Positions 41,170-50,652 of a stretch of DNA of 64,000 nt are shown here, piece after piece; positions within the stretch are counted from its first letter, which is position 1; each line of letters begins with the position of its first letter. The notes beneath the pieces were generated by a model. The model ran no database searches. It was not told the DNA's origin and saw only the letters and a program-made list of their open reading frames with translations. Source of the stretch: Serripes groenlandicus (lineage: Eukaryota > Mollusca > Bivalvia > Cardiida > Cardiidae); NCBI GenBank assembly GCA_031761405.1, contig JASEVX010000003.1, positions 17,942,489 to 18,006,488 of the forward strand, in the 5' to 3' direction. A program made the translations under genes and the position numbers.

Positions 41170-41345
41170 TTTTTATATCAAAAATACATTACCAGTCATT
41201 TAATACCTGATATATCATCTCTATACACCTTATTTATCCAGAAAAAAAGCCCACGCAAGCGTATCCCTCACGTATCCGTGACATACACGGCCGCCCGGAA
41301 GTACGGGCGCGCACGTGAGCGGGTAATCACATTTCATTCTGGATT
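41170..41345 (+). repeat. DIRS left inverted terminal repeat
   Basis: Starts TTTTTATATCAAAAATACAT then TACCAGTCATTTAATACCTG, and includes GGCCGCCCGGAAGTACGGGC and GCGCACGTGAGCGGGTAATC. From TTACCAGTC inward it is the reverse complement of the right repeat apart from a few substitutions. The outermost 20 or so bases are unique to the left end. Confidence 0.9.
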
Positions 41346-41852
41346 CACCGGGGTAGTCGGATAAGAAAATTATATATTATTTATTTTTTCCAATTAACTC
41401 CTTTGTTTTATAAGGCCCATTGCCTTATAATCATTTATTTGTCCAGATATTTATCTGCATTAACTTCACAGCCGTAAATTATTTACTTTATTGCTGTATT
41501 ACTTTGTTTTTGTAGCGGACGATACTCTGAGAAACACGTGGGTTACCCCACCCGCTAATTTCAGTTACCGTCTTCGGGTGCGGAATACTTTTTCCCTACC
41601 CTGTTAGCGATAGAAGCTTTATCTATTGCTGTATTAATTATTGATTTATTAATTCAACATTTGTGAAAATAATTTTGTAAAAAATTTATTTCAAGAATAG
41701 GTGTCCAAGCTTACGGGTGTCCCCGTAGCGTGGATATAAATAAAATAAGTAAACATTTTTATTTTGTCTTGTGTTTTGTGCATAAATTGAATAATGTCTA
41801 TGTCAATCAATGGTGAACGGATGCGTAGCCTGTGTGGTCATGCTGTGCACCT

Positions 41853-44353
41853 ATGGGATTCGCATCCGTTTGGAAAAAGGTTGTGAGGAGTAAGACTCGC
41901 AAAAGCAGGAAGGTAAAGAAGACCCCAAAGAGGGTGCCTTTATCTTCATCGAGTGAAGCAGAGTTTGAGGGGTTCTCCCAACCGGACTCTGCGACGGTGT
42001 TGAGTGAGTCCAAGGGCGCTGCTGAGCCTTCTTCTCCACTTAACACAACCGTTTTTCCGCGCGCTGAGGAAAATCGGATGGTAGCTTTGGGTGAGAGTTG
42101 CTCCGTCGGGAAACGTCAGATACCGTACGGAAACAGCGGGGAAAATGTTCAGCTGGAACGTTCAACCGCTGAACCTCACCATCTGACGCCTGGTGTCGCG
42201 GCTGGGCCTCCGAAAGAAGGAGATGCCTTTGGTAGCTTTCCGGGAAACCGCATGAGTTGTACCGATCCGACACCATACTCTGAGCTACAGTGGTCTTCGG
42301 ACGGCTACAGAGTACCGGTTACCTACGTCGGCGGACGTAGTTCTCCGGAGACTTTGTATAGTGCAGTTCCACTCCTGCCTATGCATAGTCAACCGGGTTT
42401 TGTTTGGGCTGCGAAACAAAACCCAAATACCGAGGCACAACAGTTCACCGGGCAACCGGAGAGGAGTCATTTGTCAATGACTCGACCAGTCACCAGTCAG
42501 TCCTTTTTGGACGCGACCGGGTCAGTCAGTCACGTTGCCATGACTAGACCAGGTAGTCGCTCACTTAGCCGTGATGCGACAGGGCAAAGGACTTATTGCA
42601 AGGACCCAGCCAGGCAAAAGGTTGATCATTTAGCAGCAATTCATCCTGGCAGTCAGACTTTCTTAAATGATTCGACGACTGGCCAAACTCGCGCGCATGT
42701 AGCCATGCCGCATCAGGTCAGTAGCCCATTTCCTTATGGTGCTACGAGCCAATCGGTCACGCTTGTGAACACGACACAAACACCAGTGTCTTGTGTAAAC
42801 ACAGTGCAACCGAGTAGTCAGGCATTTGTCAATGCCTCGTCTACACTGCCGGCCGGCTATGTAAACATGGCGCGACCAGGCACGGGTTCTGTGGTGATAG
42901 ACCGTATTGATTTTAATTATCAGTCAATCTCTGCTCCACTACAGAATCAGAATAATTGTAACCCAGGTATCGCACCGGGTTCTATTATTCCTCTGTCTTC
43001 CACCGGGTATGGGGGTTACGAAAAATCTTTTTGTTCCCCTGGGGGGACAGTGTATGTCGCTAGAGAATACGCTGCCCCTCAATACCAACCACCGGTCCAT
43101 ACTATGGAACCGTTAGGTGTTAGACAGGGTTTAACGGCCTACCGGGATCAGCATTACCCATCTCATGGGGATTCACTGCTCTCGGGGGGGCACCTATTTG
43201 ATAGGCAGTCCGGTTATAGGCAACCTCGGGATCAGAATACATTGCGTCATTCTGTGAAAGAGAGGTCGAAACCGTCCCATACGGTCAGTTCGGCCCCGGA
43301 AGAAGATATTGCACGGCCGCCCTCTGCTGCGGAGAGGGGGCCTGCTTCGCAAAATCTTCGGCAGAACATGGATTTTCCTGATTTATCCATGTCTGAGTCG
43401 GACATAGATCTACCGGTTGGAAGACCGAGTAGACAACCTCAGAAGAGTACACACAACCCTACATCTTCGTCTGACGATGATGAGGGAAATAGGTCTCCTT
43501 CCGATGAGGAGCCAGCTGTAGAGCGTTGGTCTCTTCAGCAGGCTATTGACGAAGTATTTCGGGTGGTGCCGAATATTTTATGCCCTAAGGTTGACGCTCC
43601 CCCCGTCGGAAGAACCTTTCGAGCCTAGAGGAACTTAATGTACAAGCTTTTACGCCAGTGCACTTGCTTCCTCAAGCTAACAACTTGGGCAGGTTGTTAG
43701 ACCAATTGCAGTCGACCAGGTCTCTAGAGGCTATACCTCCAGGCTGGTCGGTCCCAAGACCCATTTCTAAGGAATGGGTCTCCTCGAAGGCGTATTCTAC
43801 GTCTAAGAAGTTCTTCCCTGTCAAAGTGCCAGCTTTAGACAGGGATGCAGCTACACTGGGGTTAACTGCACCCGCTTCTGTCCAGGTCTCTTCTAAGACA
43901 CTAGAGAAGTGGGAGGCCAGAGCAAGACTGGGTGTAATGGTGTCATCTCATGACAACCATTTCGCAGTCGCTCTGTCTTTGTTGTTGAATAAGGAGAATA
44001 TCTCTAGCCTAGGGGCTAACAGAATTCTCGAAGCTTTCGACACAGGCAACAGGCATCTCATGGCACTGAATCTTCAGACCGCCACAGAGATACTGTCCAT
44101 GGGGAGGGACGCAGTTCTAGTTGCTCCTAACTCATTGCTACGAGCTAGCAAGAACAGCCTGAGAGCCGCACCATTGGAGTCGAAACTCCTCTTTGGTGGA
44201 AGGATTGCTGCGGTGACAGCTTCTGAGGCTTCAGAACAGTCTCGACGCCTTTCGGTGAATGCAGCTAAGGCGTATTCTGCGAATGTGGGTAGTTCGAAGA
44301 AACCCAACCCAGCAAAGAAGCCAAAACAGGATGTAAAGGCGTTTCAGCCTTAA
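41853..44353 (+). pseudogene. DIRS gag-like ORF with one frame break
   Basis: The first part, ATG 41853 to 43628, starts with a basic segment (KTRKSRKVKKTPKR), followed by a long low-complexity Ser/Thr/Pro/Gln-rich region. At 43595-43628, close to a six-C run, the frame must change to reach the downstream part (to TAA 44353). That part, containing NHFAVALSLLLNKEN and LQTATEILSMGRDAVL, resembles the conserved helical domain of DIRS gag proteins and ends in a Lys/Pro-rich tail (KKPNPAKKPK). Another ATG at 41794 opens a different frame that stops at about 41886, so the true start is uncertain. Gag packages the element RNA. No zinc knuckle is seen. Confidence 0.7.
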
Positions 44354-44432
44354 CAAACCCTTTCTACGGGTCAGAAATCGGCTAAACCGAAGCGCCCCTA
44401 TCAGGGTACTAAGCAGTACCCCTCTGACAAGC

Positions 44433-46266
44433 GTGCCGATCGACATGTCGTCACGTCATCCGGCCATGTCAGAGGTGATTTCATCACTTCTGAAAAGGAA
44501 TGCCATAGAGAGGGTTCTCAACAGCCGTCTTTTCCTTGTTCCGAAGAAAGACAGCAAGTGTAGACCGGTTATAGATTTATCTGCGCTAAATCTATTGATT
44601 CCGGTCGAGAAATTCAAAATGGAGTCGACCCACTCCATCCGAGTAGCAATTCGGAAAGGCAACTGGGCGGTCTCTCGAGACCTAACAGACACCTATTATC
44701 ACATCCCGATCGCTTCCTCCTCAAGGAAATACCTTCGGTTTGTGATAGAGGGAGAAGTGTTCCAATTCAGGGCTCTTCGGCCTCAAGTCCACCCCTCGAG
44801 TGTTTACGAAGATAATCAGTGCTGTGGGAGCCTTTCATTGTATGAAAGGACCCCAACTTCTTCAATACTTCGACGATTGGCTTCTCCACAGGACGGATCG
44901 TGTACTCCTAATTCATGATCTATCCCTAGCCTGGCGAACCATTCTGCGGTTGGGTTTAATACCCAACACGCAGAAGTCGGAATTAATTCCGTCAAAGAGG
45001 TTCACGTTCGTGGGTATGATGTTTCTCACCGACTTAGCGGTAATTCGAGTACCTTCGGACAGAGTCGATTCTCTATTACAGAAAATCGGTCTCACACTGG
45101 ACCAGGCTGCGGTAACAGCCCGATCCATGCTATCACTTCTGGGTTCCCTGAGTGCAGCAGCCGACCTAATCTTTCTAGGAAGGCTCCACATGCAACCCCT
45201 TCAGTTTCTTTTTCTGTCCCGGTGGCGTCCGTCTGTGGACTCACTGGAACAGGAGATAGCTCTGACGGATTTCTTCAAGTCCCACCTTCGGTGGTGGCTG
45301 GATCCGTTAATCTATCAACAAGGGGTACCCTTACTCACACCGCCTCCGGATCTGTACCTATTTACAGATGCCAGTGCTGCGGGTTGGGGAGCTCATTTAG
45401 AGCCGCAGGGCCTAAAGTGTTTTCACATAAACAACTTGGAACTGAGGGCAGTCCTGCTAGCCCTCAATCAGTTCTCTGCCTCCATTGCGAACAGAACTGT
45501 TTTGTTGTCGACGGACAACACTACTGTTCTGTCTCACATTCGCAGGCAAGGAGGAACGCACTCCCATCTTCTCTTTTTAGAGACGTGGAAGTTACTCCTT
45601 TGGTGCCAGGCGACGTCATTAGTACTGCTAGTAAAACACGTCCCAGGTCATCTAAATGTCTTAGCAGACAGTCTATCCTGCCAAAACAAAATTCTTCTGG
45701 CGGAATGGACACTGAACCAGAGTGTGTTGAACTCAGTGTTCATGCGGATCGGGACGCCCCTGGTGGATCTTTTCGCCACCAGAGTCAATCATCGGCTGCC
45801 ACTTTATGTATCTCCGATGTACGATCCTGCAGCTTGGGCAGTGGACGCACTGACCCTCAATTGGAACCTCCTGTTCGGGTATGCGTTTCCTCCGTTCATA
45901 CTGGTTCCGATTGTACTTCAAAAGGTTCTTCGCTCGCAACAGTGCAAAATACTGTTGGCTCCAGATGTCGTGGTTCAGCGATCTTCTGGCCTGTCTCTCG
46001 GCAAATCCAATATACGACTTCCTATTCGAGAATACGTACTGTTTCAGCAACCAGGTCGGCGTCTTCATCCCAACCTGGCAATGCTACATCTTCACGCTTG
46101 GACATTATCAAGCGTTCTGTCCGAGAGAGAAACTTTTCTCAGAAAGTTGCCTCTCGTATCGCACAATCAAGAAGACGATCCACTAGAATCGTTTATGATT
46201 CCAAGTGGAAAGTTTTCTCAGATTGGTGTGGTACAAGGTCGATCAATCCGGAGTGTCCCTCTGTAA
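44433..46266 (+). pseudogene. DIRS reverse transcriptase-RNase H, frameshifted
   Basis: The N-terminal RT fingers and palm (44433 to about 44783) read in one frame: FLVPKKDSKCRPVIDLSALN, VSRDLTDTYYHIPIA and FRFV-type segments. The frame is lost at about 44783-44790, where the usual FRALPFGL-type motif lacks a few bases (a deletion, probably 5 bp, fits). It continues in the next frame with the catalytic box QYFDDWLLHR (residues 22-31 of that frame). RNase H follows: TDASAAGWGAHL (D190), NNLELRAV (E214), STDNTTVL (D239) and GHLNVLADSL (D290). A DIRS-typical VDLFATRVNHRLPLYVSP segment comes after. No methyltransferase DPPY motif was seen. The 3' part overlaps the recombinase frame. Confidence 0.85.
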
Positions 46267-47186
46267 CTCAGATTGCCGATTTCCTTCTTTTTCTCTTCGA
46301 AGAAAAACAGCTGGCAATTAGTACGGTAAAGGGCTACCGTTCTATGCTATCGAACACGTTTAAGTTCATTGGGGGAGAGAGTATTGGTTCAAATCCTTTT
46401 CTCTCGGAACTTATACGATCTTTCGAATTAGAAAAACCCGCTTGTAGGAGTTTAACTCCAAAATGGGATTTATCTTGCGTCCTCTGGTCGCTTACTAGAG
46501 CTCTGTACGAACCTCTGGTATCGGCGTCTTTAAAGTTCCTAACTTATAAAACCGTCTTTCTATTAGCTTTCGCTACAGCTCGTCGAAGGAGCGAGTTACA
46601 CGCTCTTTCGGTAGAAACAGGGCACATCAGATTCAATGAATCTGATGGCTCTTTTACTCTACACTGTCAACCGGGGTTCCTGGCTAAAAACCAGTTACCT
46701 TCGGTTCTACCTTCGCCGATCACAGTTCCCAGCCTCTCGGCAACCTGTGGTCCTTCGGACTCTGATAGAACCCTTTGTCCCGTTAGGGCTCTTAAGCATT
46801 ATCTTAAGAGAGTTGAAGGGACTAGGGGTCGGAGAAAGAGGTTATTTCTTCCTCTTATAGGTTGTAAAGGTATTTCGGCGGTGTCTATTTCCCGCTGGAT
46901 ATCTATTACTATTAAATTAGCTTATAAAGACCTTTCAAGTCGAGATCTCTCGTTTCTGCGGATTCGTCCTCACGAAGTTAGAGCTCTCTCGACAAGTTGG
47001 GCGTTCTTTAATAATATTCCTCTTGAAGAGATTCTTCAAGCAGCAGTATGGAAAACGCAATCAACCTTTTCGTCTTTTTATTTACGTTCTATGGCTAGTC
47101 AGACAGAGAACTTATTCTCTCTGGGTCCCCCCTTGTGGCTTCTCAGCGAGTTGTTCGCTAATTTAAATAATCCAACACATAAATAA
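45705..47186 (+). CDS. DIRS tyrosine recombinase
   Basis: Intact frame of 493 codons from the first reasonable ATG (45705) to TAA at 47184. The frame is open upstream to 45222, but that part is a shadow of RT-RNase H. An N-terminal SAM-like core-binding region (KWKVFSDWC, TVKGYRSMLSNTFKF) precedes the catalytic domain. Catalytic residues visible: Arg in LAFATARRRSELHAL (about 293-295), the HxxR box RPHEVR (H423, R426), W449 in AAVWK, and the nucleophile Y459 in SSFYLRS. This enzyme joins the circular DNA intermediate to the target without a duplication, replacing the integrase of LTR elements. It is the only uninterrupted protein of this copy. Confidence 0.9.
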   Translation: MDTEPECVELSVHADRDAPGGSFRHQSQSSAATLCISDVRSCSLGSGRTDPQLEPPVRVCVSSVHTGSDCTSKGSSLATVQNTVGSRCRGSAIFWPVSRQIQYTTSYSRIRTVSATRSASSSQPGNATSSRLDIIKRSVRERNFSQKVASRIAQSRRRSTRIVYDSKWKVFSDWCGTRSINPECPSVTQIADFLLFLFEEKQLAISTVKGYRSMLSNTFKFIGGESIGSNPFLSELIRSFELEKPACRSLTPKWDLSCVLWSLTRALYEPLVSASLKFLTYKTVFLLAFATARRRSELHALSVETGHIRFNESDGSFTLHCQPGFLAKNQLPSVLPSPITVPSLSATCGPSDSDRTLCPVRALKHYLKRVEGTRGRRKRLFLPLIGCKGISAVSISRWISITIKLAYKDLSSRDLSFLRIRPHEVRALSTSWAFFNNIPLEEILQAAVWKTQSTFSSFYLRSMASQTENLFSLGPPLWLLSELFANLNNPTHK

Positions 47187-47346
47187 AGTGAATACCGATT
47201 GAACCTGTATTCAATCCCCTCTTCCACTTTATACAACCGTTTGAATCAAGTATGTTTGTTCTTAAAAAAATATGGAATAATATACTACAACGTACCTGGA
47301 ACGACAGTAAGTATTGGTCGAACCTCCCGTCCTATGCTACGAAGTC

Positions 47347-47444
47347 ATCAGGTATTAAATGACTGGTAATGTATTTTTGATATAAAAATGAAGTTTTTTA
47401 AAGTAAAACATATTTTTATTAGAAAATACTTACCAGTCATTTAT
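47347..47444 (+). repeat. DIRS internal complementary region
   Basis: 47347-47387 (TCAGGTATTAAATGACTGGT, AATGTATTTTTGATATAAAA) is the reverse complement of the outermost left end at 41170-41209. 47384-47444 (AAAAATGAAGTTTTTTAAAG to ACTTACCAGTCATTTA) is the reverse complement of the outermost right end. The two halves meet at a short A-run. In the DIRS replication model this region templates the junction that completes the circle. Confidence 0.9.
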
Positions 47445-47497
47445 AGAGTCCCACCTCCCAAACCCGCGTTGTCACCAAAACTTAACGGTGAATGAAA

Positions 47498-47684
47498 AGT
47501 GATTACCCGCTCACGTGCGCGCCCGTACTTCCGGGCGGCCGTGTATGTCATGGATATGTGAGGGATACGCTTGCGTGGGCTTTTTTTCTGGATAATTAAG
47601 GTGTATAGAGATGATATATCAGGTATTAAATGACTGGTAAGTATTTTCTAATAAAAATATGTTTTACTTTAAAAAACTTCATTT
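47498..47684 (-). repeat. DIRS right inverted terminal repeat
   Basis: GTGATTACCCGCTCACGTGC to GACTGGTAAGTATTTTCTAA and on to AAAACTTCATTTT. It matches the left repeat inverted from GTGATTACCC to GACTGGTAA. Differences include T/A at the TATTTATCC position and two CpG-to-CpA changes. Confidence 0.9.
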
Positions 47685-47861
47685 TAAATTACCTGAAGTC
47701 AACTGTATCTGACATCTGGAGTCAAAATTTATAATTTAATGTCATGTAGGATTAAGCTTACTTTAACTCTTTCCCTCATGTAGATGCATGTTGACACCTC
47801 TGCTTGCTAAGTGGTTATTTAGCCGGGAAATTGCTCCTTTTGCGAAAGTGTTTCAACTCCA
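47685..47861. mobile_element. right flank of DIRS; degenerate MITE end
   Basis: 47764 onward: TTTAACTCTTTCCCTCATGT, GATGCATGTTGACACCTCTG, then a short core remnant before the next MITE. Confidence 0.5.
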
Positions 47862-48134
47862 TTAACCCCTTCCCTCATACGATAATTCTGCAGCAGAACA
47901 TATTTTGTCAAAACATAGAAAATCTCTATAATGAAATGGATAACCTATAACTAAAAGTGGAAAACATTGTGGCTAAAGAAGAAATTGCTCAAAACGAGCA
48001 ATTTCTCCTTTTGCCACAATGTTTTCAACTTTTAGTCATAGGTTATCCATTCAATTCAAGAGATTTTTCCATTTTTTGACAAAATATGTTCAAAGTCGTC
48101 TGCTGCAGAATTGTTGTGTGTGGGAAAGGGTTAA
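47862..48134. mobile_element. symmetrical (foldback) TTAA MITE
   Basis: TTAACCCCTTCCCTCATACG to TGTGGGAAAGGGTTAA. Both arms are of the GACAATTCTGCAGCAGAC / GTCTGCTGCAGAATTG type and both contain the TCTATAATTGAATGGATAAC-type block, so the whole 273 bp is one long inverted repeat, unlike the asymmetrical consensus copies. Confidence 0.88.
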
Positions 48135-48145
48135 ATAGTTACACC

Positions 48146-48672
48146 TTAAAGGTGCAGAACACCAGAAAATAGATATTATAGCCAAAGTTTCAAAACTGTT
48201 CAAAAGTTGTCTTGAAATATTAGAATCATAATTCTGTCATAAAATTAGAGTAATCATTTCACTTTCCAGTACCATTAACATCTAAATATTGATAGTTTAC
48301 ACTTCATTTTTACTTGGTAGACATACCCAGAAAGCCAGATTTTGAACATTTCAATTGACAGTTTTTCAACATTTACTGCTTAAATAGTTTTGAACTACTT
48401 ATTACTTACTTTGTGATCAAATCAATCATTTCCAGTGCATCCTATACACATTCACAATGCATTTAAACTCAATGTCATATATTCAATACATTTTGGTGAT
48501 GGCATACACTCATTTCTACGCAAACAAATTTTTCTTTAGTGACTATAGTACTGTAGATTATGCAGGAAGTCAGCGGATGTATTTAGCGTAATTTGACCTT
48601 TTATAATTAGCAATATTTGCAGAAATTTCAACATTTTGATCACCACCAGTCCTGGAGTTCAGCACCTTTAAT
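48146..48672. mobile_element. TIR element, family T5
   Basis: Left TTAAAGGTGCAGAACACCAG and right CTGGAGTTCAGCACCTTTAA are inverted repeats of about 20 bp. The interior is 480 bases of AT-rich DNA without ORF. On its right, TTTTCTATATTTTTGCCCAG and GTGTATGTGGGAGAGGG are a MITE right arm, so it probably sits in or beside another MITE. Confidence 0.65.
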
Positions 48673-48754
48673 CAAAACAAATTTTCTATATTTTTGCCCA
48701 GATATTTCGGAAGTGATCTGACGACATCTGGTGTATGTGGGAGAGGGTAAAAAG

Positions 48755-50652
48755 GGCATCTTTTAAAAATCAGTGTCATATTATAAGAGAAACACTAATA
48801 AACAATGTATAAACTATGCATGTTTACGGTTTATGTACTTTATTGTTAAACAGTCCATCAATTAAGGTCTTATAACACAATACCAGTCAATTGTTACTAC
48901 ATCTTATAACAAAATATAGTAACAACTATTTTGAATTTAATCCCACAATTTTACAAAACAGTTAAATAAATCAGAAAAAAGAAGCCAGTTTGAAAAATCG
49001 AAGATTAAACAGTTTTCATTTTTTTTTCTATGATTGTTGCCAAAATACATAGGATTACCTACAGCAGAGAAAAAACAATGGATTAGGATAATCACTGACA
49101 GGGATTAACCCTTACTTTAAGTGTCAGGCATTTTAACGTATATGAGGTGTGTCACCCAAAAATGGATCGTATTGCATTTCCTTCTTGGCATAAAGGCTAC
49201 TAAATGGGCATAACATGCATGGGGCGACACTTTTTTGTTGAAAGTTCCATATAGGTCAGTGTTAAATTTAGTCTGACGGTGAAGACTCTGGTGATGCTAC
49301 ACACATGCATAAGCTTGTCTCAGTTTTAACTGTTTGCAAGTGCAACAAGACAGCTTGTGGCCTGAAATAGTTCAGTCTGTGTTTTTTGAAAAGTTGGTTA
49401 ATTAAGGCATATTAATTAACTTATGATTATACATTTAAATAGGAGTGATTTATATACTTCACAGAGCAAACCTATAGATACATGCATATTAGCTTGCAAA
49501 GACTCCATGCAAGTTGATCTTGATCTACAATGTTTGTGGTATACCTTATGCTTATATAGATGACATTTTACACCTTTTGCAGCAGCAGAAGCAGAAACAA
49601 TGAAGAAAAACAATAATTTTTCTTCTTCCTTCCTCAATGTTTTTAAAATTATGTTAAAGTCACATTTTCAAATTTTCGAGAAATAATGATATTTGCCGCA
49701 GATATTTTCAAATCAGACGGCTTATAAAATATCATATGAGGTAAACAGTTAAATGATATTTATCTGAAGCCATTTAGATTAGCCTAGAGATCAGGTTTCT
49801 TACTGCTGGGGTTGATTGTTTGATATTTTGGTTTGAGGTCAAAGGGTTCATTGTAAAAGGTCAACAAGATTTCAGTTTAATTAAAGTTTATGGGAGCTAA
49901 TGTTTTATGTGAATAATGCCAGTTATGCAAGAGTAATGAATTGTGGAGAAATCTCGGGCTATTAATGTTAATTGAAGGAGAAGGTGACCTAATTCATCAG
50001 GAAAGTATGTGTGACCATATTGATCTGGAAAGTATGAGTTACCAGTTTGATCAGAAAAGTATGATGTATGTTAAGTTTTACAAGAAGCAATTATTAGGCC
50101 ATTGATTGTCAAAATGTGTCAGATTTCATGTTATTTAATAAACAATTGATTTTATTCCAAGCAAGATACTTGTGAGAAGGTGACTTTGGGAATTGAGTGT
50201 GATGAATATTGAATTGAGTAAATGAAAAAGTAGGTTTTTAAAAACTTTGTTTGTTGCCAGTGCCTTGGCAGGCAGACACTTGAGGAGTGTCTGTGCATCT
50301 GTCCATGAGTGTGTACTTGGTATTGTTTCAAATATTGACCTGATTTTCTTAAACCTTTAATCTCTCCTTTTTTTCACAACGTTTTAAACTTCATTCAATA
50401 ATTATACTTTCACTGACAGAAAATTGTCACAATTTTGTTCACATATTGTTGCATTTGGGAAACTGGGTTGCATTTGGTGACAGTAAAAGCTCATTCAATA
50501 TTTTATAAAGGGCATTTAAAGGCAATTTGAAGAATTTCTGTTGATTTTGTTTTCACTGTTTTCAAATATGATTAAGTTTGAATTTGATGATTTTAATTTA
50601 TTGAAGCCAACATACATTTGTTTTCACTGCTTTCATTATTTTCTATTTGCAG
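48755..50652. other. intron sequence upstream of the large smoothelin-like exon
   Basis: Nearly 2 kb with little recognisable repeat. Exceptions: three imperfect 27-bp units (CAGGAAAGTATGTGTGACCA type) at 49999-50075, and faint MITE words near 49570-49750 and 50370-50450. The last 14 bases form the 3' splice site TTTTCTATTTGCAG. Confidence 0.5.

Larger units (their letters stand above)
41170..47684 (+). mobile_element. DIRS1-type tyrosine-recombinase retrotransposon
   Basis: About 6.5 kb with three diagnostic features. First, inverted (not direct) terminal repeats of about 170 bp. Second, overlapping gag, RT-RNase H and tyrosine recombinase frames, with no integrase or protease. Third, an internal complementary region (47347-47444), half matching each outer end. 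DIRS elements replicate via a circular DNA that a tyrosine recombinase integrates without target-site duplication; none is seen here. Gag and RT carry frame breaks, so this copy is not autonomous, but damage is slight and the two terminal repeats are nearly identical, implying a fairly recent insertion into the smoothelin-like intron. Confidence 0.92.
9946..50652 (+). other. intron 1 of the smoothelin-like gene (40.7 kb)
   Basis: Starts GTAATG after codon 15 and ends in a pyrimidine-rich acceptor, TTTTCTATTTGCAG. It contains a complete DIRS-type retrotransposon, dozens of TTAA MITEs, SINEs, Helentron-like elements and an assembly gap. No other convincing host exon was seen inside it. The extent depends on the exon 1 call. 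Confidence 0.5.

Noticed and set aside
41794..41886. Short upstream frame MSMSINGERMRSL as the true gag N-terminus
   Set aside because: It stops after about 30 codons and would need a further frameshift at an A-run; possible but not needed, as the gag frame has its own ATG at 41853.
45222..45704. Upstream extension of the recombinase frame
   Set aside because: This part overlaps the RNase H coding sequence in another frame and shows no recombinase motif; the first ATG in frame is at 45705.
45680..46266. Methyltransferase domain after RNase H, as in some DIRS elements
   Set aside because: No DPPY-type or SAM-binding glycine motif could be seen; the region shows only the VDLFATR...LPLYVSP segment.
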